This document shows positions 16,623-30,799 of a DNA stretch of 60,488 nt, in pieces. Where the stretch lies: contig CACJPA010000005.1 in the NCBI GenBank assembly GCA_902595105.1, positions 1-60,488 on the forward strand, in the 5' to 3' direction. Position 1 is the stretch's first letter. Every line of letters starts with the position of its first letter. Below the pieces are notes generated by a model. That model did no database searches, was not told the DNA's origin, and was given only the letters and a program-made list of their open reading frames with translations. The position numbers and the translations under genes are program-made. This DNA is from an uncultured Pelagibacteraceae bacterium (GTDB lineage Bacteria; Pseudomonadota; Alphaproteobacteria; Pelagibacterales; Pelagibacteraceae).

Positions 16623-17342
16623 ATGAGAGTAGAAATTATACCCTGCCTACAAGATAATTATAGTTATTTAATTATTGATGAAGATAAACTCGAAGCTTGT
16701 GTTGTTGATCCAAGTGAAGCTAAACCAATAATTGATTACTTAAGCGGTAAAAATATTAATTTAAAATATATTTTAAATACTCATCATCATTACGATCATA
16801 TTGGAGGTAACACTGAATTAAAAAAAAAATTCGGATCTTTTGTTTTGGGATTTAATGGAGATGCAAAAAGGATACCTGAGATTGATATCTTATTAAAAGA
16901 TAATGAAATTTGGAATAGTGGAAATTTTAAAGCTAAAATTATTCATATCCCCGGACACACTTCGGGACATATTTGTTTTTATTTTTTCAACGAAAACTTA
17001 CTATTCACTGGAGATACGCTCTTTTCACTTGGGTGTGGTAGAATTTTTGAGGGTACATATGAACAAATGTATGACTCTTTAAATAAATTAAAATCCTTAC
17101 CTAAAGAAACAAAAATCTATTGTGGTCATGAATATACTCTAAACAATTCAAAATTCTGCTTGAAACATGACTCTGAAAATTCTTCTTTATTAAAGAAAAT
17201 AGAATTTATAAAAAAACAAAGAAATAATAATTTGCCTACTATTCCATCAACCTTACAAGATGAAATTGATTGTAATATTTTTTTAAGAGCAAATGACTTA
17301 AAAACCTTTTCAAAATTAAGGGATTTAAAGGATAATTTCTAA
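16623..17342 (+). CDS. gloB: Hydroxyacylglutathione hydrolase (glyoxalase II)
   Basis: 239 residues, metallo-beta-lactamase fold. Metal ligands lie in THHHYDH (53-59), IPGHTSGH, FTGDTLFSLGCGR and CGHEYT. The C-terminal glutathione-binding helices are present, so this is a glyoxalase II and not a short hydrolase. It hydrolyses lactoylglutathione to lactate in methylglyoxal detoxification. It begins on the base after the metW stop, so it probably shares the SAM-regulated transcript. Confidence 0.93.
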   Translation: MRVEIIPCLQDNYSYLIIDEDKLEACVVDPSEAKPIIDYLSGKNINLKYILNTHHHYDHIGGNTELKKKFGSFVLGFNGDAKRIPEIDILLKDNEIWNSGNFKAKIIHIPGHTSGHICFYFFNENLLFTGDTLFSLGCGRIFEGTYEQMYDSLNKLKSLPKETKIYCGHEYTLNNSKFCLKHDSENSSLLKKIEFIKKQRNNNLPTIPSTLQDEIDCNIFLRANDLKTFSKLRDLKDNF

Positions 17343-17352
17343 CTAATTCAGC

Positions 17353-17380
17353 TTGACTATAGGCTTCTGGTAACTATATT
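17353..17380 (+). promoter_or_regulatory. Promoter of the rplU-rpmA-obgE operon
   Basis: TTGACT (17353-17358) and TATATT (17375-17380) with a 16-base spacer, 29 bases before the rplU ATG. It sits in the 66-bp gap after gloB, the only gap of note in this plus-strand run. Confidence 0.6.
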
Positions 17381-17408
17381 GCGGTAATTTAAATTTAAAA
17401 TTCATACT

Positions 17409-17807
17409 ATGTCATACGCAGTAATAAAAACAGGTGGTAAACAGTACAAAGTTAAATCTGGTGAAATATTAAAAATCGAAAAACTACCAGACTCAAAGCC
17501 TGAAACTAAGATAGAATTTAATGAAATCCTAGCATACGGAGATGATAAAAATATTGAAGTTGGAACTCCTAATGTTGACGGTGCTAAGGTAGAGGCAGAT
17601 TTAATTAAAAATAGTAAAAATAGAACAATTCTAATTTTCAAAAAGAGAAGAAGACAAAATTCAAGAAGAAAAAATGGACATAGACAACAATTTTCTTTGA
17701 TAAGAATTAACAAAATTTTTTCAAAAGATGGTAAAGTATTATCTGAAGCTGAAAAAATTAAACCAGCTTCCAAAAAAGAGGATGTTAAAGAAGCTACAAG
17801 TAAATAA
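17409..17807 (+). CDS. rplU: 50S ribosomal protein L21
   Basis: 132 residues. The bL21 core runs from MSYAVIKTGGKQYKV to about residue 103, with KKRRRQNSRRKNGHRQQFSLIRI-type rRNA-binding residues at about 78-100. The remaining ~30 residues form a Lys/Glu/Ala-rich tail ending EATSK, longer than the E. coli protein (103 residues). It heads the ribosome-maturation operon; rpmA follows after 14 bases. Confidence 0.96.
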   Translation: MSYAVIKTGGKQYKVKSGEILKIEKLPDSKPETKIEFNEILAYGDDKNIEVGTPNVDGAKVEADLIKNSKNRTILIFKKRRRQNSRRKNGHRQQFSLIRINKIFSKDGKVLSEAEKIKPASKKEDVKEATSK

Positions 17808-17821
17808 TTATTAGGTAAATT

Positions 17822-20182
<2,361 letters not shown>

Positions 20183-21433
20183 ATGAATAATTATATGAAT
20201 TTAATCGGTAAAAGAGCAAGAAAAGCAAGTCAATATAAAATAGACATAAAAATTAAAAATAATGTTTTAGCCTCCTATGCTAAAATGCTTTACGAAAATA
20301 AAGGTTTAATAATTAAAGAAAATACTAAAGATATTAATTATGCAAAAAAAATAGGATTAAAAGAAAATTTAATTAATAGACTTCATTTAAATGAGAAAAA
20401 AATAAACGACATCAGAAGTTCTATTATTAGTATTATAAGATTTAAAGATCCTATTGATCATGTTTTAGAAAAGTGGAAAAGACCTAATGGATTAAATATT
20501 AGCAGAGTATCAATTCCAATAGGGGTGATTGGCGTAATTTATGAAAGCAGACCAAATGTTACATCAGATGTTGCGAGTTTATGTTTCAAATCAGGTAATG
20601 CAGTAATCTTAAGAGGAGGTTCTGAAGCAATCAATTCAAATAGAGTTTTGTCAAAACTATTTAGAAAAGCGCTCAAAAAAAATAAAGTAGATGAAAACTT
20701 TATACAATTTATAGATTCTAAAAACAGAAAGATGGTTGATGTAATGCTTTCTAAAATGAAAGAATATATTGATGTTATAATTCCACGTGGTGGAAAAAAT
20801 CTTGTAAGAAAAGTTCAAGAACTTTCTAAGGTTCCTATAATTGGTCATCTTGAGGGTATTTGTCATACATATGTCGACAAAGACGCTGAACTAAAGATGG
20901 CAAATAGAGTTGTTGCTAACGCAAAATTAAGAAACACCAGTATATGTGGTGCAACTGAAACTATTCTTCTACATAAGAATATTGTTAAAAAATTTAGCAA
21001 TACAATCCTGGGTAATTTAGAAAAAAATGGTTGTAAAATTTATGGAGAAAAGACATTGGCTAAATTTTACAAAGGTAAAATTTTTAAAGCTACTGAAAAG
21101 GATTGGTCTACAGAATATTTAAGTTCTGCAGTTTCGGTTAAATTAGTAAACAACCTCAATGAAGCTATAAGACATATTAATAAGTATGGAACAATGCACA
21201 CAGACTCAATAATTACAAAAAACAAAAAAACAGCAAATCAATTTCTAAAGGAAGTCAAAAGCTCTATTGCAATGCATAACACTTCAACTCAATTTGCAGA
21301 TGGAGGTGAATTTGGGTTCGGAGGAGAAGTTGGAATTTCTACTAATGTACTGCCACCAAGAGGGCCTGTAGGACTTAATCAACTTGTTTCATATAAATAT
21401 CAAATTACAAGTAACGGTAAAATAAGAAATTAA
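20183..21433 (+). CDS. proA: Glutamate-5-semialdehyde dehydrogenase
   Basis: 416 residues, aldehyde-dehydrogenase superfamily. Motifs are GVIGVIYESRPNVT, LRGGSEA, IPRGG and catalytic Cys255 in TSICGATET; the C-terminal FGFGGEVGIST and PPRGPVG are typical of ProA. It reduces gamma-glutamyl phosphate in proline synthesis. It starts on the base after proB. A second in-frame ATG five codons in (MNNYMNL) is an alternative start. Confidence 0.96.
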   Translation: MNNYMNLIGKRARKASQYKIDIKIKNNVLASYAKMLYENKGLIIKENTKDINYAKKIGLKENLINRLHLNEKKINDIRSSIISIIRFKDPIDHVLEKWKRPNGLNISRVSIPIGVIGVIYESRPNVTSDVASLCFKSGNAVILRGGSEAINSNRVLSKLFRKALKKNKVDENFIQFIDSKNRKMVDVMLSKMKEYIDVIIPRGGKNLVRKVQELSKVPIIGHLEGICHTYVDKDAELKMANRVVANAKLRNTSICGATETILLHKNIVKKFSNTILGNLEKNGCKIYGEKTLAKFYKGKIFKATEKDWSTEYLSSAVSVKLVNNLNEAIRHINKYGTMHTDSIITKNKKTANQFLKEVKSSIAMHNTSTQFADGGEFGFGGEVGISTNVLPPRGPVGLNQLVSYKYQITSNGKIRN

Positions 21434-21434
21434 T

Positions 21435-21956
21435 TTGAAATTAAATAAGACAAAAATAGGAATTTTAGGAGGATCATTTGATCCTGCTCATAAAGGTCAT
21501 CTGGCAATTTCAAAAGAAGCAAAAAAAAGATTTGAGCTTAAAAACATTATTTGGGCAATCACAAAAAAAAATCCTTTTAAAAACCAGAGCAAAACCTCAG
21601 TTACTGAAAGAATAAAATTCTGTAAAGAAATTATTGGTAACAATTCATTTATAAAAGTGAGATTTTACGAAAATAAAATTAATTCAAATAAAACAATCGA
21701 TTTAATTAATCATTTAAAAAAAAATAAAAATATTGAAATCTATTTTTTAATGGGAGCAGATAACTTAATAAATTTTCACAAATGGTATAAATCAAAATCT
21801 ATTTCACAAAAGTGTAATATTTTAGTTTTCGATAGACACGGCTATAAAAAAAACTCATTAAAATCAAAGACATTTAAGGCTCTCGGTAGTACCACCCTCA
21901 AATTCATAGAGTTTAATAAAGTCAACATTTCATCTTCTCAATTAAGAAAAATTTGA
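21435..21956 (+). CDS. nadD: Nicotinate-nucleotide adenylyltransferase, short form
   Basis: 173 residues from a TTG start at 21435, one base after the proA stop. GGSFDPAHKGH (12-22) carries the HxGH nucleotidyltransferase motif, then ITKKNPFK and FLMGADNLINFHKW. The C-terminus ISSSQLRK (165-172) is the second signature, but the protein ends there, where most NadD proteins continue by some 15-25 residues. It makes deamido-NAD. Either a natural trimming or a frameshift at the end; the next gene starts only 17 bases later. Confidence 0.9.
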   Translation: MKLNKTKIGILGGSFDPAHKGHLAISKEAKKRFELKNIIWAITKKNPFKNQSKTSVTERIKFCKEIIGNNSFIKVRFYENKINSNKTIDLINHLKKNKNIEIYFLMGADNLINFHKWYKSKSISQKCNILVFDRHGYKKNSLKSKTFKALGSTTLKFIEFNKVNISSSQLRKI

Positions 21957-21973
21957 TAGTCTAAATTTAATTA

Positions 21974-22324
21974 ATGGATAAAATTTCATATCTCAAAGAA
22001 ATTGTAATCACCACATTAGATCTTAACAAAGCTGAAGACATAGTAACTATTGATCTAAAAGATAAAAGTTCTATGGCAGATTATATGATAATAGCAAGCG
22101 GTACATCATCTAGACATATACAGTCTTTATCTGAACAAGTATTAGAAAAACTTAAAGATAACGGGATTAAAGACTCTAAAATAGAAGGTAAAGAAAGTGG
22201 TGAATGGAAATTAGTAGACGGTATAGATCTAATCGTTCATATTTTTCACCCAGAGAAAAGAAAATTTTATGAATTAGAAAAAATCTGGTCAGAATTTATT
22301 CCCAAAGAAAAAGTAATGATATGA
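21974..22324 (+). CDS. rsfS: Ribosomal silencing factor RsfS
   Basis: 116 residues. The DUF143/Iojap motifs are DYMIIASGTSSRHIQSL, EGKESGEWKLVDGIDLIVHIF and YELEKIW. RsfS binds L14 and keeps subunits apart under starvation. It overlaps ctpA by 4 bases (ATGA). Many alphaproteobacteria have rlmH and an EnvC-like gene between these two; both are missing here. Confidence 0.95.
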   Translation: MDKISYLKEIVITTLDLNKAEDIVTIDLKDKSSMADYMIIASGTSSRHIQSLSEQVLEKLKDNGIKDSKIEGKESGEWKLVDGIDLIVHIFHPEKRKFYELEKIWSEFIPKEKVMI

Positions 22325-23457
22325 AAATAATTAAATATTATTTATTTATTTTTTTATCATTTTTTTATTTAAGTTCAGCAAACTCATCTGAGGTAGATAT
22401 TTATAAAAAGATAGATTTATTTGGTGAGGTTTTAGAAAAAATAAACAGAGAGTATATTGATGAGATCAACCAATCCGAAAGCATGGACTCTGCTATTAAT
22501 GGTTTACTTCAATCTTTAGACCCTTATTCTTCTTATATGTCTCCTGAAATTCTGGAAGAGATGCAAACAGAAACTAGTGGTGAATTTGGTGGCCTTGGAA
22601 TTGAGGTAAGCATGGAAGCAGGAGTTGTTAAAGTTATTTCACCTATTGACGACACACCAGCATCAAAAGCTGGTATAAAAGCTGGTGATTACATTGTTAA
22701 AATTAATGATACCCAAGTTCAAGGGAAATCTCTGAGTGAAGCTGTTGATTTAATGCGAGGCCCAGTAGGTTCAAGTATAGAATTAACAGTTAGACGTAGA
22801 GGAGAAAAAAAAGCATTAACATTTAATATCACTAGAGAAATAATTGAAATTCAATCAGTGAAATCTGAATTATTAGAAGACAGTATTGGCTATATTAGAT
22901 TAACTTCATTTAATGAAAACAGTAGTGATCAAATAGAAAAACAAATAAAGAAATTAAAAAAAAATAAAAATCTAAATTCCTTTATTTTGGATTTAAGAAA
23001 TAATCCAGGTGGATTACTAAACCAAGCAATAAGAATATCTGATTTCTTTTTAGAAAATGGTGAAATTGTCTCCACAAAAAGTAGAAAAAAATCTGATAAT
23101 AGAAAATGGTTTGCAAAAAAAGGAGACATAACTGACGGAAAAACATTATTAGTACTGATAAATTATGGATCAGCTTCAGCATCAGAAATTGTTGCTGGAG
23201 CTTTAAAAGACCATAAAAGAGCAATTGTTGTAGGTGAAAACAGTTATGGAAAAGGTTCAGTTCAATCTATTATTCCTCTCAAAAATAGAGGCGCAATACG
23301 TTTAACTGTTGCGAAATATTATCTTCCATCTGGAAAATCTATATCTGAGGTTGGTGTACGTCCAGACATAGAAGTGAATGAAGAAGGTGATAGTTTTAAA
23401 ATAAGAACCGAAACAGATAACCAGCTAAATTACGCAATTAAATTACTTAACGGATAA
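22321..23457 (+). CDS. ctpA: Carboxyl-terminal processing protease (S41)
   Basis: 378 residues. A signal peptide (hydrophobic about 5-20, SSANSS cleavage region) targets it to the periplasm. An N-terminal helical part has GLLQSLDPYSSYM, and a PDZ domain (about 85-170) has GGLGIEVSM. The S41 domain has the Ser-Lys dyad: Ser286 in GSASASE and Lys311 in YGKGSVQ. These proteases trim or degrade envelope proteins from the C-terminus. rppH follows after one base. Confidence 0.95.
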   Translation: MKIIKYYLFIFLSFFYLSSANSSEVDIYKKIDLFGEVLEKINREYIDEINQSESMDSAINGLLQSLDPYSSYMSPEILEEMQTETSGEFGGLGIEVSMEAGVVKVISPIDDTPASKAGIKAGDYIVKINDTQVQGKSLSEAVDLMRGPVGSSIELTVRRRGEKKALTFNITREIIEIQSVKSELLEDSIGYIRLTSFNENSSDQIEKQIKKLKKNKNLNSFILDLRNNPGGLLNQAIRISDFFLENGEIVSTKSRKKSDNRKWFAKKGDITDGKTLLVLINYGSASASEIVAGALKDHKRAIVVGENSYGKGSVQSIIPLKNRGAIRLTVAKYYLPSGKSISEVGVRPDIEVNEEGDSFKIRTETDNQLNYAIKLLNG

Positions 23458-23458
23458 A

Positions 23459-23935
23459 ATGAAAAAAGATTTAAGTAATCTTCCACTAAGAAGTGGTGTT
23501 GGAATTGTTGTATTAAATAAAGAGAACAAAGTATTTGTTGCCAAAAGAATAGATAACCCCAAAAATTTTTGGCAAATGCCACAAGGCGGCGTAGATGAAG
23601 GTGAGGATTTTTTAAAAGCTGCTTACAGAGAACTTGAAGAAGAAACCAGTATTAAAAATGTTAAATTAATAAAAGAGTTAGATGGGACTATAACCTATGA
23701 ACTTCCAGATAGATTGCTTGGTTTGATCTGGAAAGGAAAGTACAGAGGTCAAAAGCAAAAATGGTTTTTAATGAGATTTGTTGGAATGGATAATGAAATA
23801 AACATCAAAACCAAACACCCTGAATTTTTAGAATGGAAATGGGTAGACCTAGATAAAATTACAGACTTGGTAGTTGATTTCAAACTACACGTGTACAAAG
23901 AAGTTAAAGATAAAGTAAAAAAAATTCTTAATTAA
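23459..23935 (+). CDS. rppH: RNA pyrophosphohydrolase
   Basis: 158 residues with a Nudix box at 43-65 (GGVDEGEDFLKAAYRELEEE), and RSGVGIVVLN and WQMPQGG as in RppH/NudH. It removes pyrophosphate from 5'-triphosphate mRNA ends and so starts decay. It is the last plus-strand gene before the ATP synthase block; its final 8 bases overlap atpC (convergent). Confidence 0.95.
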   Translation: MKKDLSNLPLRSGVGIVVLNKENKVFVAKRIDNPKNFWQMPQGGVDEGEDFLKAAYRELEEETSIKNVKLIKELDGTITYELPDRLLGLIWKGKYRGQKQKWFLMRFVGMDNEINIKTKHPEFLEWKWVDLDKITDLVVDFKLHVYKEVKDKVKKILN

Positions 23936-24319
23936 GAGTTTTTAAAACTTCAATTTTTTGATCTACTAAATATTTAGTTTGATCATTTATATCTGATTTT
24001 CCTGCCTCTTCTTCAGCTTTTTTCAGCAAATTCTGTTGAACAGATTTATCCATATCAGATAAATTATAAATTGAGCTAGTTAGAATAGACAAATTATTAT
24101 TTTTAAACTCTACTATACCATCCTCAACATAATAATTTTCATCGCCAGATTTTGAGCTTACTTTGATGATACCTGGTTTTAAAAATGAGATAATTGAAAT
24201 GTGATCTTTTAATATCCCCATTTCTCCCTCAAAAGCAGGTACTACTACTTCTGATACATCTTCTTTAACCAAAAAAGATTTTTCAGGATTTACTATCTCA
24301 ATTTTAAATTCTTCGCTCA

Positions 24320-24320
<1 letters not shown>
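23928..24320 (-). CDS. atpC: F1 ATP synthase subunit epsilon
   Basis: 130 residues. The N-terminal beta sandwich has VVVPAFEGEMGILKDHISIISFLKPG, and there is a short C-terminal helical part. Epsilon is part of the rotor stalk and inhibits ATP hydrolysis. The start shares one base with the atpD stop, and it is the last gene of atpHAGDC. The Fo genes are elsewhere, as is usual in alphaproteobacteria. Confidence 0.95.
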
Positions 24321-26613
<2,293 letters not shown>

Positions 26614-26619
26614 ATCTAA

Positions 26620-28155
26620 TTAAGATTTAAGGGTTTCCTTTAATTGAGCAATCAGTTCAACTAATAATTTTTCTTTATCCTCTTCAAGTTTTCCTGAACT
26701 TTGTATCGACTCGATAATCTCAGGTTTTTCTGATTTACATTTCTCTATGATTTTACTTTCAAAACCTGCAACATCTTTTAAATCAATATCATCAAGATAT
26801 CCTTTAACACCGCAGAAAACCGAAATTACTTGTTCAGCAACTGTCATTGGAGAATATTGTTTTTGTTTTAGAAGCTCAGTTAATTTTGATCCTCTATTCA
26901 ATAGCTGTTGAGTAGACGCATCTAAATCCGATCCAAATTGAGCAAATGCTGCCATTTCTCTATATTGGGCAAGCTCAAGTTTCATTGATCCTGAAACTTT
27001 TTTCATCGCTTTGGTTTGAGCCGATGAACCTACCCTAGAAACTGACAATCCAACGTTAATTGCAGGTCTAATTCCTTGGTTAAATAATTCAGTTTCCAAG
27101 AAAATCTGACCATCTGTAATTGAAATTACGTTTGTTGGAATAAACGCTGATACGTCTCCACCTTGAGTTTCAATAATTGGAAGTGCTGTTAAAGATCCTC
27201 CACCATGTTCCTCACTCAATTTTGCAGCTCTTTCTAACAATCTACTATGTAAGTAGAATACATCTCCTGGGTAAGCCTCACGTCCAGGAGGTCTTCTAAG
27301 TAAAAGTGACATTTGTCTATAAGCAACTGCTTGTTTTGATAAATCATCATAGATAATTAACGCGTGCATTCCATTATCTCTGAAATATTCACCCATAGCA
27401 CAACCAGTATATGGAGCTAAAAACTGAAGTGGTGCCGAGTCAGATGCTGTTGCTGCAACAATCGTTGTATATTCCATTGCACCAGCTTCTTCTAAAGTTT
27501 TTTGAATTTGTCTAACAGTTGATCTCTTCTGACCTACTGCAACATAAATACAATATAATTTTTGTTTTTCGTCACCTGATTCATTTATCTTTTTTTGGTT
27601 TATAATCGCATCCACAGCAACAGCAGTTTTTCCCGTCTGTCTATCACCAATGATTAATTCCCTTTGTCCTCTTCCAATTGGAACCAAACTATCAATTGAT
27701 TTTAATCCTGTTTGCATTGGTTCATTAACTGACTGTCGAGGGATAATTCCAGGAGCCTTAACCTCTACTCTGCTCTTCTGTACACTTTTATCTAATGCAC
27801 CTTTACCATCAATTGGATTTCCCAAACCATCAACTACTCTACCTAGTAGTTCTTTTCCTACTGGTGTATCAACAATATTTCCAGTTCTTTTTACAACATC
27901 ACCCTCTTTAATATTTCTATCATCACCAAAAATTACAACACCAACATTTTCGCTCTCTAAGTTTAAGGCCATACCTTTAGAGCCATCAGAAAATTCAACC
28001 ATCTCTCCAGCCTCAACATTGTCAAGGCCATAAATTCTAGCGATACCGTCTCCAACTGATAAAACTTGACCGACTTCAGTAACCTCAGCTTTATCTCCAA
28101 AATTTTTGATTTGTTCTTTTAATATCTTTGTAACTTCTGAAGGATTTATTTCCAT
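26620..28155 (-). CDS. atpA: F1 ATP synthase subunit alpha
   Basis: 511 residues. Walker A is [13 protein letters not shown] (about 169-181), followed by [15 protein letters not shown] and [14 protein letters not shown]. It binds ATP non-catalytically and alternates with beta in the F1 ring. The ATG at 28153-28155 follows the atpH stop directly. Confidence 0.98.
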   Translation of the reverse strand: MEINPSEVTKILKEQIKNFGDKAEVTEVGQVLSVGDGIARIYGLDNVEAGEMVEFSDGSKGMALNLESENVGVVIFGDDRNIKEGDVVKRTGNIVDTPVGKELLGRVVDGLGNPIDGKGALDKSVQKSRVEVKAPGIIPRQSVNEPMQTGLKSIDSLVPIGRGQRELIIGDRQTGKTAVAVDAIINQKKINESGDEKQKLYCIYVAVGQKRSTVRQIQKTLEEAGAMEYTTIVAATASDSAPLQFLAPYTGCAMGEYFRDNGMHALIIYDDLSKQAVAYRQMSLLLRRPPGREAYPGDVFYLHSRLLERAAKLSEEHGGGSLTALPIIETQGGDVSAFIPTNVISITDGQIFLETELFNQGIRPAINVGLSVSRVGSSAQTKAMKKVSGSMKLELAQYREMAAFAQFGSDLDASTQQLLNRGSKLTELLKQKQYSPMTVAEQVISVFCGVKGYLDDIDLKDVAGFESKIIEKCKSEKPEIIESIQSSGKLEEDKEKLLVELIAQLKETLKS

Positions 28156-28713
28156 TTATGCCTCTATCATTCTATTTTCGATTTGTTGTAATTTGCTTTT
28201 AATTGAGGTGTCCACCATAGTACTCCCTACCTGTACTACGAGACCTCCTATTAAACTTTCATCATGCTTGTAGTTTAATTTTATTTTTGAACTAAAATTT
28301 TTAGTTAATTCTTCTGTAATTTGCGAAATTTCTTCATTAGATAACTCTTTAGCAGACTTTAATTCTGCTTTTAACTCACCTCTTTTTTCTGAACAAATTT
28401 CAATAAAACTTTTAAGAATTCTTTCTACAAAAAAGAACCTTCTTTTTTGAATTAAAAAACTTAAGAAGTTTTTTAACAATTGATCAAATTTATAATTTTC
28501 TGAGATTATATTAACTATTTTTAATAAATCATCTTGGCTATTAGTTGGATCTTTTATTAAATTAGAAAAATCTTGACTTTGTTCTAATAATTTTAGAATT
28601 GAAAGTGATTGCTCTTCTATTTGAGACGTAACACTACTCTCAGTAGATAATTCATAAAGCGCAAGAGAATACCTTTCTGCTGAAGTAATTGAAAATCCTG
28701 TGTCTTTGCTCAA
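28156..28713 (-). CDS. atpH: F1 ATP synthase subunit delta
   Basis: 185 residues, OSCP/delta family: the N-terminal helical domain has AERYSLALYELS, and the C-terminal part has DESLIGGLVVQVGSTMVDTSIKSKLQ. The start is TTG at 28711-28713 with AGAGG about 8 bases upstream on the minus strand; no ATG fits the conserved N-terminus. It forms the outer stalk and is the first gene of the operon, so a weak start here may help set subunit ratios. Confidence 0.93.
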   Translation of the reverse strand: MSKDTGFSITSAERYSLALYELSTESSVTSQIEEQSLSILKLLEQSQDFSNLIKDPTNSQDDLLKIVNIISENYKFDQLLKNFLSFLIQKRRFFFVERILKSFIEICSEKRGELKAELKSAKELSNEEISQITEELTKNFSSKIKLNYKHDESLIGGLVVQVGSTMVDTSIKSKLQQIENRMIEA

Positions 28714-28757
28714 CTCGATACCTCTAAAATGTTGAAGATTATTTTAAAATCACGCTC

Positions 28758-28786
28758 TAATTAGCATATGACCTTTACGTCTTCAA
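28758..28786 (-). promoter_or_regulatory. Candidate promoter of the atp operon
   Basis: On the minus strand TTGAAG (28781-28786) and TAATTA (28758-28763) are 17 bases apart, in the 108-bp gap between priA and atpH. This is the largest gap inside the 29-gene minus-strand block and the natural place for a separate atp promoter. Confidence 0.45.
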
Positions 28787-28821
28787 GTGACTGATTGACG
28801 AAAAAGTCCTCTTTTTTAGGC

Positions 28822-30777
28822 CTAATTGAAGTTAATTGGATCAACATCAACTGAAAGTTTTATTCCATTAGAAAATTTGTATTTTGGAACTAATTTTGCA
28901 ATAGCATTTTGTAGCTTCATAGATTTTGAGCCTCTAATTAAAAATCTAACCCTAAATTTTCTTTTCAATCTAAAAATAGGAGCATCCACTGGACCCAGTA
29001 TGTTTCCCTCAATATTATTTTCTAAAAAATTTTTAAAGTCATAAGCCTCTTTTTCTAATTTTTTTTGATTTTCACCAGTCATAATCAGGGAAATAAATCT
29101 TTGATAAGGTGGAAGTTTATTTTTTTTTCTAATTTCTAGTTCTCTTTTTAAAAATATATCAGGGTTTTTATTTGTAATTTCTAAAATCATATTCTTATTA
29201 TTATTATAAGTTTGAAAATAAACTGTTGCAGGTTTTCCTGTTCTTCCAGCTCGTCCTGATAACTGATGATACAATTGCAAATTTTTTTCTGCTCCTCTTA
29301 AATCATTACCATTCGCTGACAAATCAATATCAACAACAACAATACAATTTAAACTTGGAAAGTGAAATCCTTTAGAAATTAATTGTGTCCCAACTAATAT
29401 CTGACTTTGATTATTTATAATTCTTTCTAATTTATTTAATGAGTCTTTTTTATTCATTGTATCGCTTGAAAAAATTTCAACTTCCTTATTAGGAAATTTT
29501 TTTTTAACTTCCTCAGATATCCTCTCTACACCAGGTCCACTAAAGACAAAATTGCATTCACCCTCTTTTGAGCAATCTCTTTTTAAATCAGTTTTAAAAC
29601 CACAATAGTGACATAATAAATTATTTTTATTTTTATGATAAACAAGGTTGATAGTACAATTTGGACAAGAATAGCTCGTTAAACAATTTTTGCACAACGC
29701 ATGAGGTGAAAAACCTCTTCTATTTAAAAAAAATAAAACCTGATCTTTTCTCTCAAGGTGAAAATTTACTTTTTCAATTATTTTATCTGATAACCACGAT
29801 TGTTTTTCAAGTTTGGTTTTATTAAGATCTATAATTTCATAATTTGGTAATGAAGCATTTTTATATCTCTCTGTAAGTCTTGATAAGGAATATTTTCCTT
29901 TTTGAATATTTTCAAAAGTTTCAATTGATGGAACAGCTGTAACTAAATTAATTGGTATATTTTCAAATGAAGCTCTAGAGATTGCCATATCTCGTGCATT
30001 ATAAGTTACACCTTCATCTTGTTTAAACGATTGATCGTGCTCTTCATCTACAATTATCATACCTAGATTTTTAAAAGGTAAAAATAATGATGATCTTGCT
30101 CCTATAATTGCTTTAACTTCTCCATTTGATATTCCGCTCCAAATTAATTCTTTCTTTTTTTTTGAAACTCCTGAGTGCCACACTGCTGCGTTAAAACCAA
30201 AATATTCATTAAATTTTTTTTCAAATTGACCTGTTAAACCTATTTCAGGTAACAAAATTAACCCCTGATATCCTTGTTTTATAAGGTTTTTTAAAGCCTC
30301 AAAATATACAAGAGTTTTACCTGATCCTGTTGTCCCTTGTAATACGTGTACTCTAAAATTTTGGTTAGTGCTTACCATTTCTTCATAAGCTTTGGTTTGA
30401 TCTTTGGTTAATTTTATGGATGTATTTTTGATTTCACTTTTAAAATTATTATAAGAACTAAGCTCCTTATTTTCTATTGCATGACTACTTAATAAAATAA
30501 GCTTTAGAGCCATTCCTTTTGGAATAATATTGTACTCTGAAAACCAGTTTAAAAATTTAATAGTATTTTTTTTTAGAGGTGTCACATCTAACTTCCTCAA
30601 AACTTTTTTTATTTTAAATGTTTTGTTGCTTTTTTTTTCAAATTCATCCCAAACTACACCTGTAATTTTTGATTTACCAAAAGGAACTTCCACGTAGTCT
30701 CCTAATTTGAGATCAACACTACTTTCATAAGTAAATGGATGATCAAAAATATTAGGTAAAAGAATCGGAAATTTCAT
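28822..30777 (-). CDS. priA: Primosomal helicase PriA
   Basis: 651 residues. An N-terminal DNA-binding domain (1-100) precedes Walker A GTTGSGKTLVYFEA, Walker B DEEHD, and a zinc-binding insert with paired Cys motifs (CKNC, CPNC, CHYC and a further Cys-rich turn, about 355-410). Helicase motifs V-VI are GTQLISKGFHFP and QLSGRAGRTGK. It restarts stalled replication forks. Its place upstream of atpH is common in alphaproteobacteria. It is shorter than E. coli PriA (732), mainly at the N-terminus. Confidence 0.95.
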   Translation of the reverse strand: MKFPILLPNIFDHPFTYESSVDLKLGDYVEVPFGKSKITGVVWDEFEKKSNKTFKIKKVLRKLDVTPLKKNTIKFLNWFSEYNIIPKGMALKLILLSSHAIENKELSSYNNFKSEIKNTSIKLTKDQTKAYEEMVSTNQNFRVHVLQGTTGSGKTLVYFEALKNLIKQGYQGLILLPEIGLTGQFEKKFNEYFGFNAAVWHSGVSKKKKELIWSGISNGEVKAIIGARSSLFLPFKNLGMIIVDEEHDQSFKQDEGVTYNARDMAISRASFENIPINLVTAVPSIETFENIQKGKYSLSRLTERYKNASLPNYEIIDLNKTKLEKQSWLSDKIIEKVNFHLERKDQVLFFLNRRGFSPHALCKNCLTSYSCPNCTINLVYHKNKNNLLCHYCGFKTDLKRDCSKEGECNFVFSGPGVERISEEVKKKFPNKEVEIFSSDTMNKKDSLNKLERIINNQSQILVGTQLISKGFHFPSLNCIVVVDIDLSANGNDLRGAEKNLQLYHQLSGRAGRTGKPATVYFQTYNNNKNMILEITNKNPDIFLKRELEIRKKNKLPPYQRFISLIMTGENQKKLEKEAYDFKNFLENNIEGNILGPVDAPIFRLKRKFRVRFLIRGSKSMKLQNAIAKLVPKYKFSNGIKLSVDVDPINFN

Positions 30778-30799
30778 ATTTTTATAATATGAAAAAAAA

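Noticed and set aside
27650-28033. 127-residue plus-strand frame opposite atpA
   Set aside because: Antisense to the highly conserved N-terminal part of ATP synthase alpha; low-complexity Ser/Pro-rich translation.
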